From Gymnogyps californianus (lineage: Eukaryota; Chordata; Aves; Accipitriformes; Cathartidae), in assembly GCF_018139145.2 (NCBI RefSeq), contig NC_059474.1, forward strand, positions 38,458,344 to 38,522,343: a stretch of 64,000 nt of DNA, in the 5' to 3' direction. A program made the position numbers and the translations under genes. How positions within the stretch are numbered: the stretch's first letter is position 1; the number at the start of each line of letters is the position of its first letter. The notes beneath the pieces were generated by a model that did not search any database, was not told the DNA's origin, and saw only the letters and a program-made list of their open reading frames with translations. Of this stretch, positions 23,212-35,600 are shown piece after piece.

Positions 23212-25928
23212 CAAAACACAACTGCTTAGACGAAATCAAGACATATGTAGTAGTACAGTAACAGTAACTCAGCAACTGAATTTACTACTTGCTAAGAGTT
23301 TCCTCATGTTTTTTGCCTGCAGGGATTTGACCCCAAATATCTATTAGAACACAGTATTACTCACAGCAGCAAGATAAGCACAAAACAATCAACAGAAAAA
23401 CACCTTCATCTGTTGGGAACTTCTAAAGCCTATCCAAACCTCCCAAGGTGGAAAAAATACAATTTTATTTTCTTCTTTCAAACCTATTCTAGATTTAAGT
23501 GCTATCATGGTGTTAAGGGGGCTTATTAGCTACTATAGACGTGAAAGCAATTTATTCCACATATTTGTTATGATTATACTTTAAATGAAACTCGCCCCTA
23601 AGACTGAAAAAGTAGTAACTATATGCCTATATGAAGGAATTTGTTATTCAAAGACAAATTTGCTTTTTTTTTTTCCTCTGAAGTTGAGATCTCTCACTGG
23701 TTATTTACTGTTTCGTTGTCAATAAGGAAAGGAACATAAACAGATAGGAAACTTGTGATTTCTCACGAATTAATGAAGATGATATCATAAGGTTTCTAAG
23801 AACAATATAATTATTTTCAATGTAATGGTCTTGGAAACCCAAAGCTTTTAAAAACATTTAATTCCATTTTCTTCCTGTCAGCTTTGAAAAACAATACAAC
23901 GCACACAGTTCCCTGATACATCTTTTCCTTTAGCAAGGCTCAAACCTCATAATATGAAAACTACAATATATATGTACACACAGATATATATATTTAATTG
24001 AATTAATCAAACGGGTTGTTATGTGGTAACCCTCCTGGTTCAGCCTATTCTTTTCTTACTACAATACTATGTTATTTATTAATGATTCCTGCATGCCAAA
24101 ACTTATTCCATTGAATCAATTCAGTCTTCCATTTACTCCCTGCAATCAAGATAGCTTAAAAAAAAACAGACCTAACACAAAGACAGCCTTTTTAACATAG
24201 TGAAACACACCATCTTCAAATACAGGGGGCCAACATACATATTTTATAGTAAATACAAAGTTTCAAATTATATGGTCAAAAACTGATGAAAAACTGAGAA
24301 ACTAAAAAAGTTGCTGAAGAACATATCTAAAAATACAAATTTCAGACTGAAATTTATCCCATGCACTGATCAGAAAGCTTGCCAGAAAATACACTTGTAA
24401 AATCTATGTGAACAATTTGCCTACATTACTTGGTTAGGAAGCCACAAATTCTGACACAAGTGAAAAGCTGTGTCAGAAATATTTCATATACAAGACATAT
24501 TTAGCTAAATACAGCAGCTCTACATTTTAAACTCAGAGTACTTCAGTGAACAAGTTAAAAGTACTTTCTTTCTACAATTGAAACTGTATATGACTTTTCC
24601 TAAGGGAGTCCAATGGCCTCCTGACGTTTTAACCCAACACCCAATTATCATCAGCTAACAACACAACTCACGCAGCCTCTCAACCAACCCTCTTAAAAGA
24701 CTATCTTATGTAGTCTGTAATTACAAAATACAGTACTTATCTACAGGCAACAGAAGATTTTGTCAGTTTTGCTAAATCTGTGTTAAATCTGATGGACCAT
24801 TTGCAATGCACTGATACAAACCCCAGGCACTTCCACTCACAGGTTGCTTCTTTAGTCTCTCTCATGATTTCTAAAGCAGCTATAAAATCCTTGTGACCTC
24901 TCATAACAGCCGCCAAAGTTTTAAAATGCTGGACGTGATTAGCTGGGAGGGATGTTTGCTTCAAAACACAAAGGAAATCTCAGACAAGACTTTGTAAGGA
25001 TTTCTAAAATAATTTCAAAATAACAAAACCAGTTGGTGTTTAATAGCATGCACGTATGAAAGACAAAATCTGCTTGCTGCTTATATTATGCATATGGGAG
25101 TTCTGTTTGTTCTCTAGCATCCAAACGCATCTTGCAAATTCCTGTCACTTTTGAACTCCCCATAAAGGGAAGGATCATTAATAAGCTGGCTTGCTCAGCG
25201 TGTTAGCAGGAAGGAAAAAACACAACACCCCTCAGAAGAAACCCTCAGAACTCTTGCTCACCATTTGATACAAGCAATCATAAAAACATTCACAGCGCTG
25301 ATGATGCCTCTTTCGGCAAAGATCAGCTCCACTATGGAAGACAGGGCAATGATGAGCTTTTTTTGCTACCTCTGATTGTATTTCTAGTGCTGCCCCCCTC
25401 TCTGCTTCCCTCCTGCCTGCTTTTTCTTTTAGGACCAGCATCAGGTTTACATATTGAGCTGTTCTGTCTTCACATACTGATTAGTCAGACTACAGAAATG
25501 ATTCTAGCAAAGAGGTAATTATTACATTTGGTAAGGATGACTTCCTCCTGGCACACAAGACACATCCAAGTTCGCCCACAGTTTTCCCAACATGCTTATA
25601 AACATGCACTTATATTGTGAAGGTGAGAGAAATGATAAAAAAAATGCCCTGTAGAAGCCAACTTTATTTATCCTGAATTAAGGAATGGAGTTTGGGGTGG
25701 CTTGAGGGTTTGCCTGACATAACTAGGCCGCTCTCAAGCATAAGTATGAGTTAGCAAATACTGTGAATTCTTATCCTCAAAAGAAAAGGAGGGATAATGA
25801 TACCATACCAGAGTTGCAAAAGAATTTAGATATAGATTAACCAACTATGCAGAAGGTATGCCATTTCTACACCTGCATCCTTGAAGAATATCAGAAACTG
25901 GTGAGAACAGACAAAGAAAGGCAAAAGC

Positions 25929-26626
25929 TGTGACAAACTGCGTACCAAGGACAAGCAGGCCTACGTACCAAAGATTAGCAAGTCTGCATACTGAAACAAT
26001 ACATGCTAAAAGGGCAAGATGTTCCTCAGTATCGGTGTTGTACCCCCTGGCTCTGCTGACTGAATTGCAGGGTGGGCCAAACCCAGAGAAGTCCTTCGTA
26101 ACTGGAGGGAGGGTGGAGGCGGCGGGGGGGGAAGCACGACCGCCAACTCAGTTCAAGACCGAAGAAACTTGCCCCCCCACACCCGCTGGGAGGATGGATG
26201 CTCATCTACATGGCAAGCGGAGTTCATTTAAATACGACTGACCAGTAATGAATGAAATGTTCATCACCAGCCAATGAGTGCAGACCTGGGCGCGTTCTTA
26301 CTAGTTGTTGCTGATTAGATAACTGGATATAAACCTTGTTATCTAGGTAACCATAAAATTAGTTACAATAGACAAAATAGAGCACTAAAATTCTGTAACC
26401 AGACTGCTTGCTTATCAGGGATTAACCACAGAATGTATGGAATGTTTGATAAAACTGCTATATAAGCTGACTGAAATTTTACCTCGGCGGAGATGCAATT
26501 TTGTAGGATGGACCCTATGCTCTCCCCGCTAGCGAAAACAAAGGTGCTTTGGCTTACAGTCTGTCTGTGATTCGGATCCTTTGAATCAATACCCAGTCTT
26601 CTCATTTTTTGTCTAAGGATGTTTCA
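25929..26626 (+). mobile_element. Endogenous retrovirus LTR (solo or isolated), plus strand
   Basis: The segment opens with TGTGACAAACTGCG and ends with AAGGATGTTTCA, the TG...CA layout of an LTR, about 698 bp long. It has a TATA-type box in GCTATATAAGCTG (about 26,457-26,469), an earlier GGATATAAACC, and more CpG than its surroundings, suggesting a fairly young copy. GCAAAA occurs at 25,921-25,926 and again directly after the element at 26,627-26,632, a possible 6-bp target duplication two bases off the ideal position. A short internal repeat of TGCGTACCAAG/TACGTACCAAAG lies at 25,939-25,975. No gag, pol or env sequence adjoins it, so it is probably a solo LTR. The 5' edge could lie further upstream (TG at 25,650 or 25,711 are alternatives). 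The exact family is not named; a class II (ERVK-like) origin is only a guess from the possible 6-bp duplication. The 103-codon open frame at 25,930-26,241 is an accident of the LTR. Confidence 0.75.
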
Positions 26627-29600
26627 GCAAAATACAATTATATTTTTAAGAGAAACTTTAAGAAAGATGAAAAAAAGAAAAAGCAAGAAAAAGGCTTCAT
26701 TTTGTATACAGGATTAAGTGCAAAGTCAACAAGAAGTAGGAAAGAAGACAGTGAAACACCTGATGAAACAAAACGAGAAAGAACTAGACTCTTAAAAATA
26801 AGCATTATTCTAAAATTTGAAATAATCCTCCTGTGATTAAAGATAATCTTTTATTACAGAAGGATGATGGTGCAGTTGATAGAAGAAAATATAAAGCAAG
26901 TACCATGCCTTAATGAAGAACCAAACGGAAGACAAAACCAATTTCATCAAGATCTGAATTTGAAAGTTTACATTTGCAGTTTCTTCACACACATGACATT
27001 TCTTGTATAGAAGAAAGGATTTTATGGATTAAATATTATAAAATAATGTTAATTTTCTTAGTCACTTCTGAACTACTGTTAATAATCAGTTTTGCTAGCA
27101 ATTTTGAATTCCTTTATTTGCTTTCTCCTGCATTGTAATATGGCATTTTCCTTCCAATAACACTTCCTATAATTTTTCTGATACTGTTTTAATCTTCAGT
27201 CATGCATGTTGTCATATCATGATACTCCTTTTTGATAAAGGACAGGTTTCTATTTAATGAAACAGACTGAAGGTATTTAGGAAATTGCTGCAAGGAAATA
27301 CTATTATTCCATAAAAGAAATGACCCACTGTATTTGTATATTTTGAATACAAAATACTGGATAAATAAAAATTAATATTACACTAGATTCCAAACAGCTA
27401 ATAGCAAATGGTTTCTTACTAAAGAATAAGAACTTTATAGCAAGAGAATTTTATAGCTTTGTGATAGTTCAGTTTGAAATGTTTAAGAGGGAAGTTATAA
27501 ATTTTGAAAGGATAAGATTTAGCATTAGCAGTCTTGGGCGAGCCTTCCTGATAAGACAAAAAGACATGTCCATATTTTTTTCAGGCGAGAAAGTTTGTTT
27601 TGGTGTGTCTCTCTTCAAATAACAAGACAAACCTGATAAATCATGGTCGAACCCTACTCCTTCAAAGTAGTAAATTATGCTTTGAAATACCTGCACAGAA
27701 TTTGACAGTATATAAGTTTGATAAAAACAACGCATCAAAAGTCTACTTTATGCTTGTAGAAGTGGCTAAAGCATAGCTCATTTTAAAATAATATAAACTT
27801 AGTTATTTTTAATAGTTGCTTCAAAGAAGGAAAAGACATGTAAAGTCTCAAAGTAGGCAGAGTTTGACTCCAGATATTAAGGAATTCCTTTACTTTGGGT
27901 TTTTGAATGCCTGCTTCGCCCTTAATTCCATATTTCTGCCAGCTTTTACCTTGATGGTTTTTCTCTACATTATGAGACCTTTCTTCACAAGGTACAGTCG
28001 TGCTGTATATCAACTGTCTAATCCAACCTTTTCCAGTCTAAAGCTAAAGACACCGATACATAATTTTGATGCCTAGGATCCTAACCTTTCCCATTATAAA
28101 ATAGCCTTTTTTGGTTAAAACATATAACTATTAGATAAGCTACCTATGAAATTCCTATGAAATATTAAAAAACATAGGATAAGCCTAATGCTGCTTCTAA
28201 CAAGATAACTGATGGACTAGCAGATGACCTTTTTAGTGGCAAAACATTACTTTAGCTGAATCTTAAGATAGAAGGGTAAAAGACTAAGTTTACTTAAGAA
28301 ATTGCTAGGAAAAAACAGTGGAGACATCTTGCTTTTCTCTGTAAAGAACCAAGATTTGACTAAAATATATTACATTTGTATTACTCTGCATAACTACCAA
28401 CCATGATATGAATTTTTGTGTTAGTCTTATTTTTGTAATCTCTACAAACAACATGTTTTCTAAAATAAATTTTAGTAGAAGTTACACTGGAGCATCCCTT
28501 GAGAGGAGAAAAGACCTTCTTTAAAAGTAATCTCAGGAATAAGGATTAAAAAGATAACTTAAAGCTTCATTTCTTTTATCTTATCACATCTTTGCTCCCT
28601 CATAGGAAACGAAGCGATAACTACTGTAGAAAAGAAAAACACACTGCAGACAGATTTCAAGGCTGCACCCTTTTAGATCAGTTGATGGAGATCCAGAAAG
28701 GAGGAACCATATTTTCCTTATTTTTAACTACCACGTTTCCCCCAGTCAAAATGTTTGTAAGACTACAGGATGAGAATGTAAAAACCTATACAGAATCCTA
28801 TAGAGAGGGGTACTGAAAGTTGGTAAGAGGGATGTATAGAACACATAAGATATCAGAAGGTGAGGCTGAAACTGCAGAAACAAGGACCAATAACTGTTTT
28901 TTTGACTGGTGCTCAAAGAACTTGTGAAAAATTATATGGTATGTGTCAACAGTGGGCTGACAGACCCAGACACATGCAATTCTAGCTGTATGTCAGAGAA
29001 GGCGGTCCTGGGTTATATTTAAGTCACACAGTACAGTGTGAAGTTCCCTTTATTGAATATAATTTTCTTCAACATTTGGTGAATATTTATGAAGAATAAA
29101 TTAATAATTTTCCTGCATATTTCATTACAGCCACATTATATTGTGGATGAAAGCAGTTATCTATCATAACATATTTGTAATTTTCTTTTCTGTCAACAAT
29201 TTTATCATTGAGATACCTGTTAACATTGGTTTCAACTGTTCCAAAAGAACTGGAAGTTTGAGGGCCGTTCCCTGTTAGTCTCGTCACACTGAATAGCAGA
29301 TTAGTAGAATGTAATTACCTGTAAAGTGTTTATCAATATGAGTAAGAGTTCCACAAGCTGATGATTTACAGAAAGTAAGCTGCTCAATTTTTACTGTAGC
29401 TGTATCTACTCTTTGTGCTCTGGGAACTATTGTAAAACAGTAATAAACACCATTTCTGATATGTTGCAAAATAGAGACTATACTGCATTTAATATTCTTT
29501 GAAAATTATATTAATCTATATGAAAGACAACCTGAATTTTGTATAATATCTGACACAACAATCTACTTAGTATTTCAGTATAGAACCAGAATAATTGTAA

Positions 29601-29785
29601 AGGCAAAATATAACAGCAGTCATGAATACCAAAAGATACAACTAGACAGTTTTTAACTACCTATCAAATTCATTAATTTTTTTTTTCTTTCCAAAGTAAA
29701 ATTACAGATAAGTAAGTCTCGCCAATGTTTTCGGAAAAATATCTAGGAAATTCAAAGCCACTTACATTTTGAAGTTGCAGATACA
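26627..29785. other. Unique AT-rich interval without a gene
   Basis: No repeat family or gene is recognised. Short open frames on both strands (for example 27,469-27,738 minus, 27,816-28,076 plus) carry no known domain. An exon-like segment with a strong acceptor lies at 28,606-28,756 (see findings). The open frame at 26,609-26,836 is Lys-rich because of A-rich sequence and is not believed. Confidence 0.65.
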
Positions 29786-30483
29786 TATTGGGGGGTCCTG
29801 GTGGACAAGTTGAACATGAGCCAGCAACGTGCCCTTGCCTTGAAGAAGGTGAATGGTATCCTGGGCTGCATTACGCAAGGTATTGCCAGGAGGTTGAGGG
29901 AGGTGATCCTTCACCTCTACTCAGCAGTGCTGAGGCCACATCTCAAGTGCTGGGTCCAGTTCTGAGCTCCCCAGCACAACAGAGATATGGAGCTACTGGA
30001 GAGAGTCCAGCAAAGGGCCACTAAGATGATTAAGGGACTCTCATAGACTCCCAAGGTGATTAAGGTACTTTTCCTATAAGGAAAGGCTGAGAGAGCTGGG
30101 ACTTCAGCCTGGAGAAGAGAAGGCTCAGGGGGGATCTCATCAGTGTATATAAATACCTGACGGGAGGGTGTAAAGAGGACAGAGCCAGGCTCTTTTCAGT
30201 GGCGCCTAGTGACAGGACAAGAGGCAATGGGCACAGACTGAAACACAGGAGCGTCCCTCTGGACATCAGGAAACACTTTTTAACTGTGAGGGTGACTGAG
30301 TACTGGAACAGATTGCTCAGCATAAAGGTTGTGGAGAAGTTGTGGAGTCTCCACCCTTGGAGATATTCTAAAGCTATCTAGACATGGTCCTGGGCAACTG
30401 GCTCTAGGTGGCCCTGCTTGAGTAGGGGCGTAGAACCAGATGACCTCCAGAGGTCCCTGCCAACCTCAACCATTCTGTGATAC
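29786..30483 (+). mobile_element. CR1 LINE, 5'-truncated, with intact-looking 3' end
   Basis: This is the clearest repeat in the window. It starts in the CR1 'GGGGGTCCTGGTGGACAA' region and runs without a large gap through the ORF2 C-terminus to the 3' end 'cctgccaacctcaaccattctgtgat', the CR1 terminal octamer type. In one frame (about 30,200-30,320) the protein reads [16 protein letters not shown], then [19 protein letters not shown], close to the conserved end of the avian CR1 ORF2 protein. Frameshifts and stops break the frame elsewhere, and the stretch around 30,015-30,065 carries a short internal duplication of an 'aagatgattaaggg'-like sequence. Copies truncated at the 5' end are the usual product of CR1 target-primed insertion. 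It is a dead copy. Confidence 0.95.
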
Positions 30484-31701
30484 TACCTTTACAAATGAAA
30501 ACCATGAGTTTGTTCATCTAAGAACTAAAAAGCTCATTTACTTAATTATTAGTGGGTTCATGAAACCTGTCAAGAGGAACCTTATCTACCATGGAAGTCA
30601 GGATTTAACTCATTATCAGCAGAGATTGATAATTATTTTAGGAGGGAAAAAAAATTAATCTTTTAACGTATACTCTAAAGAAAAAAAACAGTTTACCTTT
30701 ATTTATGGTATCTATTTTTCCCTTTTTGCAGCTACCTATTCACATTTCACATGAAAAATCTGTAGAACTGGCTTAAGCATGAATTCATACTAGCAAGGTC
30801 TTTGACAAGTTTGTAGTTGTCATTAAGTAAACAAAAGAAACAAAAAGCAACTAGGAATAGTAGCATAACTACAAACAGTAAAAAACAACAGTGCAATTCT
30901 TACAGCTTCAAATATTTGTTTAGAACTTATACAGACGACTAGAATTTGTTTTCATAAGTATGTTATTAACAAGCTCCTGTAAGAAGTAGACAGGATTCTG
31001 ATCCTGAAAAGAATTATATGTTTGCTTAATTTGAAGCATAGGAATAATCCTCCTAAAATCAAAGTAATCAAACTAGGAATATATATACGCATACACCCAT
31101 GTATTAGGCATATATAGAGAGATATAGATATGTATTAAGCAACTGATAACGTTTTTCAGGACTCAGACGTATATTTTTCACTGCAAACTGCTAAAATCAG
31201 TCAACTTATACATTTCACTTCCATTTGCACCTTGTAATACTGCTACTCCTCACACATACACATTACACTTGAGGAATGGTCAGCGGAAAGAGCAACAGAG
31301 TTTTCTTTGAGGCTAAAATTTAGATATATACTCTAAAGCATCTATTTGAAAACGTGCCTTAAATTATAAATTCTATCATTCAAGTATTACACGTACAATT
31401 TATGTACACAAAACCCCTTATAGTCCCTTTATAACTGGGGAGAAATTTAAAAAGTCATTTTAATCTTTTTCATTTTGTCATTACAAGTAAAGTCAGTGTG
31501 TGTATATATAGCATTTATAATTTGATAATGAAATAAAATTTTTCTTAAGCTTTCCAAATTAAATTTTTTGTGAGTGGCTTTGCCTCAAAAAAAAAAAAGA
31601 AAAATCAAAAACCCAAACCAGAACAACTGTTGTCTAACAGGCAGGATTTTCCAATCTCGTACTGCTTGAAGTTTGAAATGCGTATATTTTTCTTAAAAAA
31701 A

Positions 31702-31756
31702 TCAAAACCAATAACAACCACCCACCCACCCCCAAAACAAACAAACCAACCAACCA
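31702..31756 (-). repeat. A/C-rich low-complexity tract (G/T on minus strand)
   Basis: It consists of AACCAAT, CCACCCACCC and AAACAAACCAACC-like units with almost no G or T over about 55 bases. It is the same type of tract as the G/T-rich ones, in opposite orientation. Confidence 0.75.
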
Positions 31757-32657
31757 CGTTTACAGAGATATAATATACAAACAGATTGGGAAAACAAAGG
31801 AAGGTTGAGCAATAGAGCAAGAAAATACAACTGGACTAAACTCTTCTTCTGTCTGTAAAATGACATTTTGTCTCTAAATATTAAGTACTATACTAAGAAT
31901 TCTAAATTATATCAAAGGCAAAAATATCAAAGACAAACACACGCAGTGCTTATGTTTCTGTCTTCTTTTAGGCATATGATTATTTACCACCCAACAGGTA
32001 ATTATCCACTTTTCCTTTATTCTAAGCATCTATTCACTCCTCTAGAGAATGTGATTTGCATAAAGGCGATCTCCTGGGAGTTTTGGCTCTATCTTAAAAA
32101 TCATGATCAATTTCTGTGTAATCCAGCTGGATATGAAGCAAGATATGGCACACAGATGAATGGAAATGCAAGAAGCACCAAAGCGTGAAAGAAAGTCACC
32201 TTGAAGGGCTGATACTGCAGCATATTTTGCCTAAGGTTTTGTAGCTATATTACACATGCATGTTCAAAATATATACTGCCTAAGCATAAACTATATGAAC
32301 AATCACCTAATAAAGCAGCTAAACGTTACCAGAGTGTATATCCTAGCAAGGTTAGGGTCTAAGTAAATTATGCCTTACTGATAATTTGTTTTTTCTCTAA
32401 TTAAGTTGACAAATAAACTCCTGCAGATGGCTTCGATAAATCTGGATAAAAACTGGTTCCTTTCAGAAAAGGGCATCTGTATCTCATTTGCCATACAAAG
32501 GCTACAGTGTATGGACTATCTTTCTGAACCAAGAAGAAAAGGCACAAGGTTATCACTTTTGATGAATAGCTTTAAACCTCATGATGATGTTGTCCTAGAA
32601 CATTAATTTGTCCTCCTATTTTGGGCATAAATGTTATCCCAGTACTTTGCTGGTTCT

Positions 32658-32678
32658 CCCCTGCCCCCCTCCCCCCCC
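32658..32678 (-). other. C-run cluster with G-quadruplex potential on the minus strand
   Basis: Runs of C4, C6 and C8 are separated by TG and T. The minus strand therefore supplies at least four G-triplets with loops of seven bases or fewer, which fits the standard quadruplex pattern. Formation or function is not shown. Confidence 0.7.
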
Positions 32679-35600
32679 AGGGCCTGGTAGGTCAGCTCAT
32701 TCAGAGAAAAACATTGGGTTATTTGTTTAAAATACATTTTTTTCATAAAAATGCAGTAGAGAACTCCCCACCTAAACCGTCTAAGATCAGATTTTGATTT
32801 CACTTAAAAGAGTAAAAATAACTCCAGTGAACTGAGTTCCACATGCTCCCTTCAGACTTGTGCAGCTGCAAAATGCCTTTATGTCCTTACGAGCAGTACA
32901 TTTCAGAAACTTACTTAGTCTTCAGGGAACTAATACTGAGTATTTAAAAGGATCCAGTCATTGACAGCAGGGAGGAAGAAGAGGATGTTGAAATCTTAAT
33001 ATAAGTCTTTTTACTGAGACAGTAGCCCATACCTAATGATGAGAAAAGGTATGAGGCCCCCAACATCTAAAGAAAAACCCTTATCTTTCTAATGATTAAC
33101 CATGGTGCAAGATGCCTCAATACTAATTTAATGGCTTGAACAGGTTTTAGTATTTATTATGAAGGCACATTGATGACGTTAAAAATACAGATGCATATAA
33201 CTGCATAAAATAATAAAAAATAGCGAAGTTTAATTATATGTTATCCTTAGTCACGTGAATGTTTAGGGAGAAACATTATGATATTATGAGATTATTTAAT
33301 TGCTTTGTAAATAAGATACATATAGAATGGTATACAAAATCGTGCCAAAAATCTTATACTGTTTGGTAAAAAGAATTATTCACTCTCAGTAGAAGCTAGA
33401 AGAAGCTGCTTAGAAAAATTTCCAAGCACTAGATGTCATTTACTTAATTCAATATAATTCTAATAATACTGAGACTTAACCTAGAAATCAGGGATTTTTT
33501 TTATTTTTTTTTTAAAGATACATTGATTGTAAATGCCACCAAAATAGACAGAATACAAGACAGATGTAGAGGTCGATAAGTGTTTTTTTCATAATTGCAT
33601 AAAATACTAGAGAAGGTATTTCCACATATTTAGCCAAGATTTGAGGGCAGTATTTGTGCTTCTCAGCACGATACAGATCCCCACGCATTAAACTATAACT
33701 TTCTTTAATCTATTTTTTCCAGATGGACGTAAATATGTATAACACCATACATGTGTCATAAAATCACTATATGATTTATTTTAGAATTTGAAAGTATAAG
33801 AACAACCAGGTTTAATGGTGGTTATTGTCTTACTATGACATATGAAGGAAGAAACTAGCCTATTGCCTCAGCCACGTATCACCCACCCACTTCTAGATTT
33901 ATTTCAGAGCAATGCAAGTAAACTATGCATAGGCAAAAAAAAAAAAAAAATTCAAGCTTGAGTGCAGGAAAGAGCTTTTCAACATAGCCCCATACCTAAA
34001 CAGGTGGACCTTTTGTTCTCTCCTTCCCTCACAGATACATTCAGCTCCCTGAGACAATTTATGTAAAAAGTATTCAAGAATATTGTGCTAAAAATGCCCT
34101 GAAAACAAAAATGAGAGCATGTTGGACTACAGCTTTCTTCAGCATTGAACATCAACCCAAATGAGAAATCATACATTGCTAGCAATTTAGTCAGTGTTAT
34201 TAGCAGAATAAAGGAACAGAATTTGAAAGATTACTGTTGAATGAGATAAAATGTGAAATTTAAAAGCCCTTTAAATAATGAGTTTCTTACTGTTAAAATT
34301 TGCTACAGCTAGATAGCAAAACAATTACTTTGTGACAGATTGTGGGGAAAATGGCAACTTTATTTAAAGGGTAGACAAATTTAATACAGTTATTTCTTTC
34401 TTTATTTTCTCCTTTGTACTGTTGGGCTTTCTGAGTGAGTGGCTGTCAGGGACTTCTATGGACGATAACAATACAGTAACAAGGGACTACAAAACACAGT
34501 GTTTCTATAAGTGAACTACCAGTGGACATGAACAATGGTTCTGCTTCTTCTATAAAATTCCTGTTAAGAGTTGGTCAGGAAATAACATTTTTCCTTTTGA
34601 AAAGAAATAAAAACCACCAATGATTCTGCTGCTCTTGTAAGCCACTGTTTAGGGTGCACTGGCCTCTTTCCTTTCTTCTTAACTCTGCAACAGTAGCTAG
34701 GGATTTGTATTTTCTCAGAAATACTACTCAACATTTTATGAAATCCTTGTCTAACTGAAAAACATTAAGTAAAGACAGTTTGATGGGTTTAATATTAATT
34801 AATGGTTAATAACAACTGGCTCTATATCTTGGAAGTGAATTCCTTAGTCACCCAAATATCTTGCGACAGTAATCTGTACATTTTCTTTCCTGCTGAAACC
34901 ACAGGGATTTCTAGCATGGCTGCTGCACAGCACGAAAGGTTTGCAGTATTTTTGAAGTGGTCCAGCTGAATTAGAGCAGTAATTAGTTTCTTTTTTTGTG
35001 TTTTGTTTTTTATTCAACTGGAAACCTCAGATGAGACTCCTCTGAGAATGAGTTGATGTTCCTCTCCTGTAGGTGTTCCTCCTAAAACCAGCATGAGGAT
35101 ATGTTACAGCTGTCACTCCTAAATACAATTTAAATAATATTTTTATGGAAGGAATGAAGGAGTTCTAGAAGGGGAAAGCAGAACAATCCTAGCTATACAA
35201 ACAGTGCAGGGCAGAAGGAACTTTTGTTATAGTGAGGAACCAAAATGGACTGTGAAGTGGTGGTTGGCCAAGTAGCCTGAGAGGGTTTTACCAGGCCCAG
35301 GAACTTGAGCTTGCATTAACCTGAAAGCTGTTCCTTTCCCTTTCTTATGATTACAAAGTGGAGGTCTCAGCTGCACACAAACAGCCATCTATTATAGAAA
35401 GGGGAACTATTCAGCTACAAAACTATGCATAAAAAAAAAATATTGTAGTGCCTGCCTTTCTGTATTTACTTCCTGGAAATACACTTACAGTAAAACTAGA
35501 GATACTTGAAGTCAGGCTACGTCATGGCCCTGTCGATCACCCAAAACAGTGTGTTTGGAGTATGCATACACCACACATGCATAATGTATGAATGGTAGAA

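Larger units (their letters stand above)
18634..25928. other. Unique interval without a recognised gene
   Basis: No gene is recognised. A GC-richer, ORF-dense patch lies at about 20,160-21,600. Other items: a 22-bp perfect palindrome (20,330-20,351), a T24 run (22,742-22,765), a 10-bp hairpin (22,555-22,578), a palindrome/tandem-repeat cluster (23,110-23,211), and exon-like segments at 23,323-23,447 (+), 24,841-24,942 (-), 25,262-25,331 (-) and 25,433-25,514 (+), treated as findings only. Confidence 0.55.

Noticed and set aside
25930..26241. 103-codon plus-strand open frame
   Set aside because: It lies wholly inside the LTR and owes its length to the GC-rich, stop-poor part of that element; no retroviral protein similarity.
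29788..30381. Several open frames on both strands
   Set aside because: They are fragments of CR1 ORF2 or its antisense; the copy is frameshifted and 5'-truncated, so it is annotated as a mobile element.
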